A stretch of DNA of 64,000 nucleotides from Nitrospirillum iridis (lineage in GTDB: Bacteria; Pseudomonadota; Alphaproteobacteria; Azospirillales; Azospirillaceae), in assembly GCF_014205765.1 (NCBI RefSeq), contig NZ_JACIIZ010000012.1, positions 1-64,000 on the forward strand, given 5' to 3'. Each line of letters opens with the position of its first letter. Position 1 is the stretch's first letter. Positions 49,356-59,800 of the stretch are shown in pieces. The position numbers and the translations under genes were made by a program. The notes beneath the pieces are model-generated. The model searched no databases. It had not been told where the DNA came from and saw nothing but the letters and a program-made list of their open reading frames with translations.

Positions 49356-49892
49356 TCAGTCCGGATAGCGGATTTCCAGAATCTCCAACTCCGCCGGCCC
49401 CTTGGGCGTGCGCACGATGACCACGTCGCCCACCCGCGCCTTCATCAGCGCCCGCGCGACGGGCGACACCCAGCTGATGCGGTTGCGGTCCATATCGACC
49501 TCATCCCGGCCCACGATGGTCACGGTCATGCGCCCATCATCCTCATCGGCATAGGTGACGGTGGCGCCGAAGAACACCTGGGACCGGTTCTTCTGCAACT
49601 GCGGGTCCACCACCTCGGCGCTTTCGACACGCTTGGTCAGGAAGCGGATGCGGCGATCAATCTCGCGCAGCCGCTTCTTGCCGTAGAGGTAATCGCCATT
49701 CTCCGACCGGTCGCCGTTGCCGGCGGCCCAGGATACGACCTCAACCACCTTGGGCCGCTCCACCCGCAACAGCTGCTGGCGTTCATCCCGCATGCGGGCG
49801 AAACCTTCCGGGGTCATATAGTTCTTGGCGCCCGCCGGCAGGGGCGGCAGGTCGTCCTCATCATCGTCGTCGTCGGGGAACGGGTTGGACAT
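49356..49892 (-). CDS. greB: Transcription elongation factor GreB
   Basis: 178 aa. The GreA/B coiled coil (YMTPEGFARMRDERQQLL, NGDRSENGDYLYGKKRLREIDRRIRFL) and the C-terminal FKBP-like domain are present; the block DRSENGDYLYGKKRLREID is the GreB form. It rescues backtracked RNA polymerase. An unusual acidic tail, PDDDDDEDDLPP, precedes the coiled coil. The start could be ATG 49910, 49901 or 49892; none has a clear ribosome site, and 49892 gives the most usual length. Confidence 0.9.
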   Translation of the reverse strand: MSNPFPDDDDDEDDLPPLPAGAKNYMTPEGFARMRDERQQLLRVERPKVVEVVSWAAGNGDRSENGDYLYGKKRLREIDRRIRFLTKRVESAEVVDPQLQKNRSQVFFGATVTYADEDDGRMTVTIVGRDEVDMDRNRISWVSPVARALMKARVGDVVIVRTPKGPAELEILEIRYPD

Positions 49893-49936
49893 GGCGGTCA
49901 TGGGGCACATCGCTGAATCGGATCCGCCCCTCTACC

Positions 49937-52000
49937 TCAGCCCTCCATCTCCCGCAATGCCTTCATGAAGCCTTCGACCGCGCGGTGCAGGCGGCCGGCC
50001 TCGCGGGTCAGAGCGCCAGCGGTGCCCAGCACCTCTCCCGCCGTGCCACCGGCCAGTTCGGTGGCCTCGGTCAGGGAGGACAAGGTGCGGGAGACATGGT
50101 CGGTGCCGCCGGCGGCCTCGGCCACGTTGCGGGCGATTTCCCGCGTCGCGGCCCCTTGCTCCTCCACCGCGGCGGCGATGGCGGCCGCCACCTCGTTCAC
50201 CTCATGGATGGTGGCGCCGATGCGGTCCATGCCCGACACGCTGAGGCCGGTGCGCTCGGCGATGTCCTGGACATAGCGGGCGATCTCCTCCGTCGCCTTG
50301 GATGTCTGGCTGGCCAGGGCCTTAACCTCGCCGGCGACGACGGCGAAGCCCTTGCCCGCCTCGCCCGCCCGCGCCGCTTCGATGGTGGCGTTCAGCGCCA
50401 ACAGGTTGGTCTGCCCGGCGATGTCGTTGATCATCCGGACCACGGCGCCAATCCGCTCGGACGCCGCCGCCAGACCGCCGATGGTGTCGCCGGTGGCCGT
50501 CGCTTCCGCCACCGCGCGGGCGGCGATGGCCTTGGACCGTTCCACCTGCCGCCCCACCTCGTCCACCGACGCGGCCAGTTCCTGGGCGGCGGCGGCCACC
50601 GTCTGAACGTTGGCGGATGTCTGGCTAGCGGCGGCCTGCACGTCCTGCGCCTGCATGCAGGCGGTGCCGGTGTTGTCGGCCAGGACGCGGGCGTCGTTTT
50701 CCAGGGTGTGGGCGGCGCTGGTGACGGCGGCGGCGACCCCCTGCACATCCGTTTCAAACGCGGCGGCCAGCCGGGCCTGGCGGGTCACCACCGACCAGGT
50801 CATCATTGGCCCGACATAGCGGCCATCGGTATCGCGCACCGCCGCCACGCGCAACTCCAGCTCCTCCGTGTCACCGGCCGGGCCGCTTAGGCTGAGACGG
50901 GTTTGCCAAGGCAGACGGGCGGGATTCCTCACCACCTCCAGCAAGGCCTCCGGCTCCGCGTGGAACAGGCCGATTCCAGCACCCACCGGCGTGCCGTCCG
51001 GCAGCGGCCGCGGCAGCGGCGCGCCCAGTGATGCCAAGGTCCGCAGACTGGCCTTGTTGGCGTGGGTGATCCGGAAGTCCTGGGCGGCGTCGGCCAGAAG
51101 GACATTGAGCGGCATGTCCTCCACCATCTGCTTCAGGCGGAAGACATCAGCCACCACACCCCGCAGCGCACCAGCGGCGCGCAGCATGCGCCCGATCTCG
51201 TCCCGGCGTTGCGTCGGGCGGATTTCCACCGTCGTGTCGTTGGCGGCCAACCGTTCCAGCAGCCGCGCCACCAGCACGGCGGGCCGGCCAACCCAGCGGC
51301 TGGCCAGCCACCAGGCGCCCGCCCCCAGCAGCGCGGCCAAGGTCACGCTGGCGACAAGGATGCTGCTCTTTAGCCGGTCGACGGTCTCGGCGAAGACGCG
51401 CTTTTGGATGCCGGTGTAAAGCACGCCGACGGTCCGTCCGGCGGCATCCTTGATGGGATCATAGGCGGTGTAGAAGGGCACGCCCAGAATCTCGGCCTCG
51501 CCCCGGAACGCCTCGCCCCGCACCACCACCGTGTCATAGACGGCGTTGCGGGCCAGGGCCGTGCCCACCGCCCGGCTGCCGTCCGGCTTCGTCACGTTGG
51601 TGGCGATGCGCACCATTTCGCCATTCCGGGCGGCGAAAATCGTGGCTGTGCCCCCCACCAGGCGTTTCACCGTGTCAACGGCGTCGTTGTTATCGTCCAG
51701 CGCCGTATCGCCGGCGTACAAATGGCCATCCTTCAGCACATGGCCCTGGCCATAGCCCTCCAGCACATGCCAGGCGACGCGCATGTTGGCGTCCTGCCGG
51801 TCCTTGGCCAACTGCGTGGTGAAGCCCGCCAGCAACACCTGGCTGATCCCCATGCTGACAACCGTCAGCATGGTCACCGCGCCGACGATCAACAGGGCGA
51901 TGCGAGCCGCCACCGACAAGTCGAACCGACGGTGGCGGCCGGCGGCGGCGCGGGCGGCCATCCTGGGCATTGGCGCGGTTATCGTCTGGGCATACGACAT
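49937..52000 (-). CDS. Methyl-accepting chemotaxis protein with Cache and PAS-like domains
   Basis: 687 aa. A basic N-terminal tail, TM1 (about 32-55), a periplasmic Cache 3/Cache 2-type domain ([22 protein letters not shown] is its signature), TM2 (about 215-238), HAMP, a PAS-like region (about 290-400) and the signalling domain with [20 protein letters not shown]. The combination resembles receptors for small organic acids or aromatic compounds, but the ligand is unknown. Confidence 0.92.
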   Translation of the reverse strand: MSYAQTITAPMPRMAARAAAGRHRRFDLSVAARIALLIVGAVTMLTVVSMGISQVLLAGFTTQLAKDRQDANMRVAWHVLEGYGQGHVLKDGHLYAGDTALDDNNDAVDTVKRLVGGTATIFAARNGEMVRIATNVTKPDGSRAVGTALARNAVYDTVVVRGEAFRGEAEILGVPFYTAYDPIKDAAGRTVGVLYTGIQKRVFAETVDRLKSSILVASVTLAALLGAGAWWLASRWVGRPAVLVARLLERLAANDTTVEIRPTQRRDEIGRMLRAAGALRGVVADVFRLKQMVEDMPLNVLLADAAQDFRITHANKASLRTLASLGAPLPRPLPDGTPVGAGIGLFHAEPEALLEVVRNPARLPWQTRLSLSGPAGDTEELELRVAAVRDTDGRYVGPMMTWSVVTRQARLAAAFETDVQGVAAAVTSAAHTLENDARVLADNTGTACMQAQDVQAAASQTSANVQTVAAAAQELAASVDEVGRQVERSKAIAARAVAEATATGDTIGGLAAASERIGAVVRMINDIAGQTNLLALNATIEAARAGEAGKGFAVVAGEVKALASQTSKATEEIARYVQDIAERTGLSVSGMDRIGATIHEVNEVAAAIAAAVEEQGAATREIARNVAEAAGGTDHVSRTLSSLTEATELAGGTAGEVLGTAGALTREAGRLHRAVEGFMKALREMEG

Positions 52001-52741
52001 GGGGCTTCACTTTCGGAAAATAGGGCCTCCCACGCGGGGGCGTGACAGGCGTCCCGCAGGGATGATGTGGCTCTGAAATTGGAAACGCGCCGGCGGACGG
52101 CTTCCCGTCGGGGCACGAACAACGACGCTATCTTTGGGATATGCTGGTCAATATATCCCTTCCCTGACTTAGTCCAGGGAAGGAAGCATGCGATTTGCGA
52201 AGACTAGATCATCGGAATGGCCGACAGGATCTGGGGGTATGGCCGGCATTTCCTTGCACGCACCAGCCCTATACGCTGAACATGATTAATTTTTTAGCAT
52301 TTTTATATGAGGTTCGACTGAATTCCCTGAAACGGTTCAAAATTTTATTCAAGTAGTTTTTCAGAAAATTAGTTCGTCTTCATAATCAAAAGCCCATCTC
52401 ACCCACCAATCGATGGAAAAGAAACGCGGGCGGAAGAAGCACGCGGCGGAAGCGCAAGAAATCGTCCAGAAAATCCAGGGTGGCCTGGGCCAGGCCGCAC
52501 CCCTGCCCCGTCCCCCGCGCAGCCCGATGGCGGGGGCAAGTCCCCCCGCCTGAAATGTTTGAGGCGCACATCGCCCCATCGGCGCCGCATATCGCCAGTT
52601 CAATAAGGAAATCTGGCGGGATACGGGCCTTTCCTCATCAAAGAGGGCAATTGAACTGCCATCAGGAGGCGGGCACACTGCGCCCCAAAAGCGAGAAGCG
52701 CTCGGCAGTGGCGCCCGCGATACATGTGTAGGAGTGGCTGG
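52001..52741. other. 740-bp AT-richer gap, no intact gene
   Basis: Between the divergent chemoreceptor and aminopeptidase genes. Bases 52255-52400 are strikingly AT-rich for this genome. A hairpin CCTTCCCTG/CAGGGAAGG (52158-52166 and 52175-52183) has no T-run. On the plus strand, 52412-52470 reads as a lysine/arginine-rich fragment that then stops, and on the minus strand several frames overlap over 52361-52600; none has a ribosome site or a recognised family. A decayed transferred gene or mobile-element remnant is possible but not shown. Confidence 0.4.
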
Positions 52742-55522
52742 ATGCCCACGGCTTTGACTGGTTTTAAAGGCGCCCTCCAAACTATTGTGGCGGCGACCGC
52801 GACTTTATGTCTCAGCACGACGATTTGTCTGGCAGGCAACGGCCGGTTACCCGGCAACATCTCGCCCCTGCATTATGACCTGACGGTCATCCCCAATGTC
52901 GAGGCCGGGACCTTCGCCGGTGAGGTCCACATCGACATCGACGTGGCCACCCAGACGCCCACGGTGGTGCTGAACAGCGAAAGCCTGACGCTGGACCGTG
53001 TCACCATCGATGGCGATCCCGCCGCCAGCGTCACCCAGGACAAGGACAGCCAGACCGCCACGCTGGGCGCCGCGGCCCCCCTGGCGCCCGGCCACCACAC
53101 GGTGGACATCGCGTATCGCGGGGTGATCGAGAAGACGGCGCGCGGCCTGTTCCAGCTGACCTATACCGGCGTGGACGCGCAAGGCGGCGCCAATGGGGGC
53201 TCCAAGGCGGGTGCCGCGGCCCCCGCCCGCATGCTGGTGACCCAGTTCGAGGCGGGCGACGCCCGCCGCTTCCTGCCCTGCTGGGACGAGCCTTCGGCCA
53301 AGGCGACCTTCACCCTGTCGGTCATGGCGCCCGCCGGCCAGACCGCCGTCTCCAACATGCCGGTGAAGGCGGACGAGGCCAAGGCCGACGGCCGCCATCT
53401 GGTTCATTTCCAGCCCACGCCGCGCATGTCCAGCTATCTGCTGTTCCTGGGGGTGGGTGATGTGGAACGCGTGACCGCCCAGGCCGGCGATGTGGAGATC
53501 GGCGTGGTGGTGCGGCGCGGGTCGGTGGACAAGGCGCGCTTCGCGCTGGAGACGGCGACGGCCATCCTGGCCCGCTACAATGACTATTTCGGCACGCCCT
53601 ATCCCCTGCCCAAGCTGGACTTCATCGCCGCGCCGGGGGCCGGCGGCTTCGGCGCCATGGAGAACTGGGGCGCCATCATGGCGTTCGAGAAGGATTTGCT
53701 GCTGGACCCCGCCCTGGCCGATGAGGCCGCCCGCCAGCGGGTGTTCCAGGTGGTGGCGCATGAGATGGCGCACCAGTGGTTCGGCGACCTGGTCACCATG
53801 GCCTGGTGGGACGACCTGTGGCTGAACGAGGGCTTCGCCTCGTGGATGGAGGCCAAGGCCATGGCGGCCCTGCACCCCGATTGGTCGCCCTGGCTGGTGG
53901 CCATGCCGGCGATGGAGGGGGCCAAGCGCCAGGACGCCCGCGCCTCGACCCACCCGGTGGTGCAGCCCATCAATTCGGTGGCGGAGGCCGACGAGGCCTT
54001 CGACGAGATCACCTATGACAAGGGCCAGGCCGTCATCCGCATGGTGGAGGCGACGGTGGGCGAGACCGTCTTCCGCGACGGCGTACGCCGCTACATGAAG
54101 CGCAACGCCTACGGCAACGCCACCACCCGCGACCTGTGGAAGGCGGTTGAGGAGGCGGGGGCCAAGGACGTGCTGCGCATCGCCACGGACTTCGTCACCA
54201 AGCCCGGCATCCCCCTAGTGACGGTCAACGCCACCTGCGGGGCGCCGGGCGGGGCGCCCAAGGCGAAAGCCAAGGGCCGGAAGGGGGCGGCCCCGGCGAC
54301 CGCGCACGCCGCCGGTGGCGGCACGGAGGTGAGCCTGCGCCAGGCCCGCTTCGCCACCGAGCCCGTGACCATCCCCGACCAATACCATCTGAGCGACCGG
54401 CTGTGGGCCATTCCCGTGCCGCTGGCCACGGTGGGCGGCGGCACCACGCACGCGCTGCTGACCGCCCTTACCGGCAAGGCCACCGTGCCCGGCTGCGGGC
54501 CGCTGCTGGCCAATGCCGGCCAGACCGGCTATTTCCGCGTCGCCTATGGCGAGCCCGCCTTCAAGGCCCTGGTCGACCATGTCGACCAACTGGCCGCCAT
54601 CGACCAGCTGGGCCTGCTCTATGACAGCGCCGCCTTGGGCGAGGCGGGGCAGATGGCCATGAGCGACAGCCTGGCCCTGATCCGCGCCCTGCGCCCCGAC
54701 GCCGACCCCACGGTGTGGCAGCAGGTGGCCGACTATCTGGTGGATGTGGACGCCTACTATGAAAGCCGGAGCCAGGGCCAGGACCAGGGAGGGGGCCAGA
54801 CGGCCTTCCGCGCCTATGCCCGGGGCGTGCTGGCCCCCGTGCTGGCCCATATCGGCTGGGACCCGCAGCCAGGCCAGGGGGACAAGGTGGGGCTGGCGCG
54901 CACGGCGCTGATCCGCGCGCTGGGTACCGTCGATGCCCCGGAAACGCTGACGGAGGCGGAGCGGCGGCTGGCGGCCGACACCACCGACCCCACCGCCCTG
55001 CCGCCGGGCATCCGCCTGCCGGTGATCACCGTGGTGGCGCAACATGCCGACACCGCCACCTTCGCCCGCCTGCACGCCCTGGCCTCGGCGACCACGGACG
55101 CCTTGGCCCGCCGCCAGCTCTATGTCGCCCTGGGGGCCGTGCGCGACCCAGCCCTGGCACAGAGGGTGCTGGATATGACGCTGACGCCGGAGGTGGAGAC
55201 CACCACCGCGCCCTCAATCATCCGCGCCGTGGCGGACTCCAACCCGGACCTGGCGTGGCGCTTCATCACCGCCCATGTCGACGCGGTGGAAGGCACGCTG
55301 GACCAGATGCAGCGCTATGAGTTCTTCGCCGACATCGCGCGGAAATCATCCGACCCTGCCCGCGCCGCCGATCTCGCCGCCTATGCCGAGGCGCACGTGC
55401 CGGCCAGCGGCCGCCAGGGCATCGCCAAGGCCAGTGGCGAGATTGCCTTCCGCGCCAAGGTGGTTCAGGACCGCCTGCCGCAGGTGGACGCTTGGTTGGC
55501 GGCACAGCCGGCCGCGCGCTGA
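52742..55522 (+). CDS. M1 family aminopeptidase, exported
   Basis: 926 aa. Signal peptide (about 8-32), GAMEN substrate motif (GAMENWGAIM) and zinc site HEMAHQWFGDLVTMAWWDDLWLNEG, then the ERAP1-like C-terminal helical domain. The export signal sets it apart from cytosolic PepN. Two low-complexity inserts (AKAKGRKGAAPAT, about residues 500-525, and SQGQDQGGGQ) look like flexible loops. ATG 52742 with AGGAG 7 nt upstream is better placed than the ATG at 52724. Confidence 0.93.
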   Translation: MPTALTGFKGALQTIVAATATLCLSTTICLAGNGRLPGNISPLHYDLTVIPNVEAGTFAGEVHIDIDVATQTPTVVLNSESLTLDRVTIDGDPAASVTQDKDSQTATLGAAAPLAPGHHTVDIAYRGVIEKTARGLFQLTYTGVDAQGGANGGSKAGAAAPARMLVTQFEAGDARRFLPCWDEPSAKATFTLSVMAPAGQTAVSNMPVKADEAKADGRHLVHFQPTPRMSSYLLFLGVGDVERVTAQAGDVEIGVVVRRGSVDKARFALETATAILARYNDYFGTPYPLPKLDFIAAPGAGGFGAMENWGAIMAFEKDLLLDPALADEAARQRVFQVVAHEMAHQWFGDLVTMAWWDDLWLNEGFASWMEAKAMAALHPDWSPWLVAMPAMEGAKRQDARASTHPVVQPINSVAEADEAFDEITYDKGQAVIRMVEATVGETVFRDGVRRYMKRNAYGNATTRDLWKAVEEAGAKDVLRIATDFVTKPGIPLVTVNATCGAPGGAPKAKAKGRKGAAPATAHAAGGGTEVSLRQARFATEPVTIPDQYHLSDRLWAIPVPLATVGGGTTHALLTALTGKATVPGCGPLLANAGQTGYFRVAYGEPAFKALVDHVDQLAAIDQLGLLYDSAALGEAGQMAMSDSLALIRALRPDADPTVWQQVADYLVDVDAYYESRSQGQDQGGGQTAFRAYARGVLAPVLAHIGWDPQPGQGDKVGLARTALIRALGTVDAPETLTEAERRLAADTTDPTALPPGIRLPVITVVAQHADTATFARLHALASATTDALARRQLYVALGAVRDPALAQRVLDMTLTPEVETTTAPSIIRAVADSNPDLAWRFITAHVDAVEGTLDQMQRYEFFADIARKSSDPARAADLAAYAEAHVPASGRQGIAKASGEIAFRAKVVQDRLPQVDAWLAAQPAAR

Positions 55523-55562
55523 CCGGATCGCGCACATGTCCAATCGCATACATGGCGCGGGC

Positions 55563-55614
55563 GCCGTCGTGGGCGTAAGCTTCCCCTAACGGGACGGGAG
55601 GCGCCCACGACGGT
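55563..55614. other. Inverted repeat downstream of the aminopeptidase gene
   Basis: CCGTCGTGGGCG (55564-55575) pairs with CGCCCACGACGG (55601-55612) across 25 nt. There is no T-run after it. It may be a structured 3' region or a weak factor-dependent stop. Confidence 0.35.
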
Positions 55615-55674
55615 CGACCCCATGGGGATCGGCCCAATGATGGTCGCCCCCGCGCCCTGCGGGGAGGAGACGCC

Positions 55675-55704
55675 ATGACGGCGGTGGCGCGATGCTGGTC
55701 GTGA
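55675..55704 (+). CDS. Possible 9-codon leader peptide overlapping ybjQ
   Basis: ATG 55675 sits 5 nt after AGGAG, a better site than that of ybjQ. It reads MTAVARCWS and stops at 55702-55704, 12 bases inside ybjQ in another frame. A ribosome ending here could reinitiate on the ybjQ ATG. It may also be chance. Confidence 0.35.
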   Translation: MTAVARCWS

Positions 55705-56051
55705 CGACGGAACGTGTGTGCGGCCACCAGGTGGTGGCGGTGAAGGGCCAGGTGTTCGGCGTGGTCGTGCGCAGCCGCGGCCTGGCCGGCAACATCGTCG
55801 CCGCCCTGCGCACCCTGATCGGCGGCGAGATCCGCGAATACACCCAGATGCTGGAGGAGGGCCGCCGCCAGGCCATCGACCGCATGGTGGCCAATGCCGG
55901 CGCCATGGGCGCCAACGCCATCGTCATGATGCGCTTCGACAGCTCGGAAATCGGCCAGACCATGAGCGAGATCGTCGCCTACGGCACCGCCGTGGTGCTG
56001 GACCCCGTCCCGCAGGGATCGCCCCCGGGACTTCAGGAGGATCGCCTTTAG
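55692..56051 (+). CDS. YbjQ/UPF0145 family protein
   Basis: 119 aa. The family pattern is complete: MLVVTTERV, GVVVRSRGLAGNIVAALRTLIGGEIREYTQMLEEGRRQAIDRM split by the usual turns, and ANAIVMMRFD. The fold is a pentameric, putative heavy-metal-binding domain; the role is unknown. No other in-frame start exists upstream. The strongest ribosome site (GGGGAGGAG) belongs to a 9-codon frame, 55675-55704, that overlaps this start, so expression may be coupled. Confidence 0.82.
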   Translation: MLVVTTERVCGHQVVAVKGQVFGVVVRSRGLAGNIVAALRTLIGGEIREYTQMLEEGRRQAIDRMVANAGAMGANAIVMMRFDSSEIGQTMSEIVAYGTAVVLDPVPQGSPPGLQEDRL

Positions 56052-56133
56052 CCACGCCTGGGACCACCCATCACACACAGGGGGCCCCGCCAGCCGGCGC
56101 CCGCCCCCGAACAGGGAAAGGAGACGCAGCGCC

Positions 56134-56508
56134 ATGTCCGTCCTGCATGTCCATTTCGGAGCTGATCAATCCCGATCCGGCCAGTCCCGATCCGGTCACA
56201 GCCGCCAGCCCGCCTGCACCTGGCTGTTGGTCGGCAGCGCCGCGGCCTTCGCCGCCATCCTGGCGGTCTGGCTGATGGACATGGTCAGCGTCTTTCCCAT
56301 CGGCCTGCTGATCGGCACCGGCTTCCTATGCCTGGCCGCCTGCGTGGAACGGGTGAGCTACAAGCCCTTGACCCGGGGCGCCCCCGGCCCCGGCTGGCAG
56401 GACACCGGCGAACGCTTCACCGACCCCGCCACCGGCGCCACCGTGGCCGTCTATTTCAACGCCGCCCGGATGGAACGCCGCTATGTCCGGCTGGAGCGGG
56501 AACCCTGA
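56134..56508 (+). CDS. Small membrane protein of unknown function
   Basis: 124 aa. Two membrane segments (about 29-49 and 52-70) with a soluble C-terminus (WQDTGERFTDPATGATVAVYFNAARMERRYVRL). The N-terminus has a repeated QSRSGQSRSGHS. GGAAAGGAG lies upstream of ATG 56134. It follows ybjQ by 82 bp and may share its transcript. No family recognised. Confidence 0.65.
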   Translation: MSVLHVHFGADQSRSGQSRSGHSRQPACTWLLVGSAAAFAAILAVWLMDMVSVFPIGLLIGTGFLCLAACVERVSYKPLTRGAPGPGWQDTGERFTDPATGATVAVYFNAARMERRYVRLEREP

Positions 56509-56546
56509 CGGCAGGGTGGGGCCGGCATTGAGCCCCACCATAGGGT

Positions 56547-56575
56547 TTGCATTGCCCGGAACTTGGCTGTATGGT
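56547..56575 (+). promoter_or_regulatory. Promoter of tRNA-Arg
   Basis: TTGCAT (56547-56552) and TATGGT (56570-56575) are separated by 17 bp; start near 56582, about 34 nt before the mature tRNA. Confidence 0.6.
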
Positions 56576-56615
56576 GCGCGCCGCGCCGCCGGAAACCCGG
56601 CGTGTCGCCCGGCAT

Positions 56616-56692
<77 letters not shown>

Positions 56693-56711
56693 CCTTCTCC
56701 CTTCGCGTTCC

Positions 56712-56732
56712 GCCCTTGAAAAGGGCTTGTTC
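56712..56732 (+). terminator. Probable terminator of tRNA-Arg
   Basis: GCCCTT-GAA-AAGGGC (56712-56726) followed by TTGTTCC, 20 nt after the tRNA. Confidence 0.55.
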
Positions 56733-56897
56733 CCTCCCACCGGCCCCCGTCGCACGCCCCGCGTGGCGCGTATCGTTGGGCGAAGCGGGCCGCCGCCCTC
56801 GACAGCCCCGCGCCAATCGGCCATGGTGCGGTCCCGGGATGTGGCGCCCCTTGCGCGCGCCCTGCCCCTCCGCACGCACCGTTTGAAGATGCCCGCC

Positions 56898-59800
56898 ATG
56901 GCCGACACCCCCGACGCGCCCACCGCCGCGACCGCCATTCCCCCTGCCCCGGACGCCCCCGCCCCCGTCACTGGCCTGCCGGCCGTGGTGGGACAGACGC
57001 AGGACACGCTGTACCTGGTGGACGGCTCCGGCTTCATCTTCCGGGCCTATCACGCCCTGCCGCCCCTGAACCGGCCGGACGGCACGCCGGTGAACGCCGT
57101 GCTGGGCTTCACCAACATGCTGATGAAGCTGCTGGCCGATGTGAAGGTGCACTCCGTCGCCGTCATCTTCGACAGCAAGCGGGAGAATTTCCGCAACGCC
57201 ATCTACCCGGAGTACAAGGCCCACCGGCCGCCGCCGCCGGAAGACCTGATCCCGCAGTTCGAGCTGATCCGCCAGGCGGTGGACGCCTTCAACCTGCCCT
57301 GCCTGCATCTGGAGGGGTATGAGGCCGACGACCTGATCGCGACCTACGCCCGCCTGGCGCGCGAGGCGGGCCGCGACTGCGTCATCGTCTCCTCCGACAA
57401 GGACCTGATGCAGCTGATCACCGACGGCGTCGGCCTGCTGGACCCGATGAAGAACAAGACCATCGGGCCCGACGAGGTGCTGGAGAAGTTCGGCGTGACG
57501 CCGGACAAGGTGGTGGACGTGCAATCGCTGGCCGGCGACAGCGTGGACAATGTGCCCGGCGTCCCCGGCATCGGCATCAAGACCGCCGCCCAGTTGATCA
57601 CCGAGTACGGCGACCTGGACGCCCTGTTGGAACGGGCGCACGAGATCAAGCAGCCCAAGCGCCGCGAGGCCCTGACCGTGCATGCAGAGATAGCGCGCAT
57701 CTCCCGCCAGCTGGTGCGCCTGGAGGTCAACGTCCCGGTGCCCGAGCCGCTGGAGAACCTGACGGCGCGCAAGCCCGACCCCGAGCGGCTGATCGGCTGG
57801 CTGCGGGAGCAGGGTTTCCGCTCCGCCATCCAGAAGGTCGAGACCGAGATCCTGAAGGCCAACGGCGGCACCGGCGCCGGGGCTGGCGGCGGCACCGCGC
57901 CGGCCCTGACCTTGAGCCCGACGCCCGTCGGCGGGGCGGAGCAGCGCGCCGATTCCGTGCGCGCCGCCTACAACAGCCGTTTCTACAGCACCGAGGTGGC
58001 GCCCATTGGTGAGCCCACCATCCCCGCCCCGACCGAGATCGCCTATGAACTGGTGCGGGACGCGGCGACGCTGAAGCGCTGGGTGGATGAGGCGACGCTG
58101 GCCGGCACGGTGGCCATCGACACCGAGACCGACAGCCTGTCGCCGATCAGCGCCAAGCTGGTGGGCTTCTCCCTCTCCCACACCCCCGGCCGCGCCTGCT
58201 ATGTGCCGCTGGGCCACGTCAACCCAAACGCGCCTAAGGAGCAAGCCGGCGGCTTCGACTTCGGCGAGGCGCCGCCCCCGCCGGAACAGATGGCGATGGC
58301 GGCGGCGCGCGACCTGCTGGCGCCGCTGCTGGCCGACCCGGCGGTGCTGAAGGTGGGCCATAACCTGAAGTTCGACCTGCGCGTCCTGGCCCGGCACGGC
58401 TTCGCGCCCGGCCCGGCCGCCATCGCCCCCGTCGACGACACCATGCTGCTGTCCTACGCCCTGGGCGCCGGCGCGCATGGCCACGGCATGGATGAGCTGG
58501 CGCAACGCCATCTGGGCCACACCTGCATCAGCTTTGATGAGGTGACGGGCACGGGCAAGAACCGCATCACCTTCGACCGCGTGCCCCTGGACCGCGCCTG
58601 CGCCTACGCGGCGGAGGATGCGGACATCACCCTGCGCCTGCATCAGGTGCTGAAGGCCGACGTGCTGCGCCGCCATCTGGTGACGGTGTACGAGACGCTG
58701 GACCGGCCGCTGACGCCGGTGGTGGCGACCATGGAGAACGCCGGCATCCTGGTGGATCGGGCCATGCTGGCCGAACTGTCGCGCGACTTCGCCGGCCGCC
58801 TGGCCAAGCTGGAGGAGGACATCCACCTGCTGGTGGGCCACCCCTTCAACGTCGCCAGCCCCAAGCAGCTGGGCGAGGTGCTGTTCGATGAGATGGGCCT
58901 GCCCGGCGGCAAGAAGGGCAAGACCGGCGCCTATTCCACCGACAGCAGCGTGCTGGAACCCCTGGCCGAGCAGGGCGTGGAGGTGGCGCAGCGCGTGCTG
59001 GACCACCGCCAGCTGGCCAAGCTGAAATCCACCTACACCGACGCCCTGCAGCAGCAGATCGAGGAGAGCACCGGCCGCGTCCACACCAGCTTCGCGCTGG
59101 CGGCGACGGCCACCGGCCGCCTCAGCTCCACCGACCCCAACCTGCAGAACATCCCCATCCGCACCGAGGAGGGGCGCAAGATCCGCCGCGCCTTCGTGGC
59201 GCCGGAGGGCCATGTGCTGCTGTCGGTCGACTACAGCCAGATCGAATTGCGCCTGGTGGCGGAGATCGCCGGCGTGCCGGCCCTGAAGCAGGCCTTCACC
59301 GACGGCATCGACATTCACGCCATGACGGCATCCCAGGTATTCGGCGTGCCGCTGGACCAGATGACGTCGGAAATCCGGCGCAAGGCCAAGGCCATCAACT
59401 TCGGCATCATCTACGGCATCTCCGGCTTCGGCCTGGGGCGCCAGCTGGGCATCGGCGCCGGCGAGGCCGGGGCCTTCATCAAGCAGTATTTCGAGCGCTT
59501 CCCCGAACTGGCGGGCTATTTCGAGCGCACCAAGGCCGAGGCCAAGGAAAAGGGCTACGTCACCACCCTGTTCGGCCGCCAGTGCTGGATCCAGGGCATC
59601 AAGGAAAGCAACGCCGCCCGCCGCGCCTTCGCCGAACGCCAGGCCATCAACGCCCCCATCCAAGGGACGGCCGCCGACATCATCCGCCGCGCCATGGCCC
59701 GCGTGCCAGGCGCCCTGGCGACCGCCGGCCTGACGGGCCGCATGCTGCTGCAGGTGCACGACGAACTGCTGTTCGAGGTGCCGGTGGCGGAGGTGGACGC

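Noticed and set aside
52361-52780. 139-aa minus-strand frame in the AT-rich gap
   Set aside because: No ribosome site, odd composition, overlap with the aminopeptidase start and no recognisable family.
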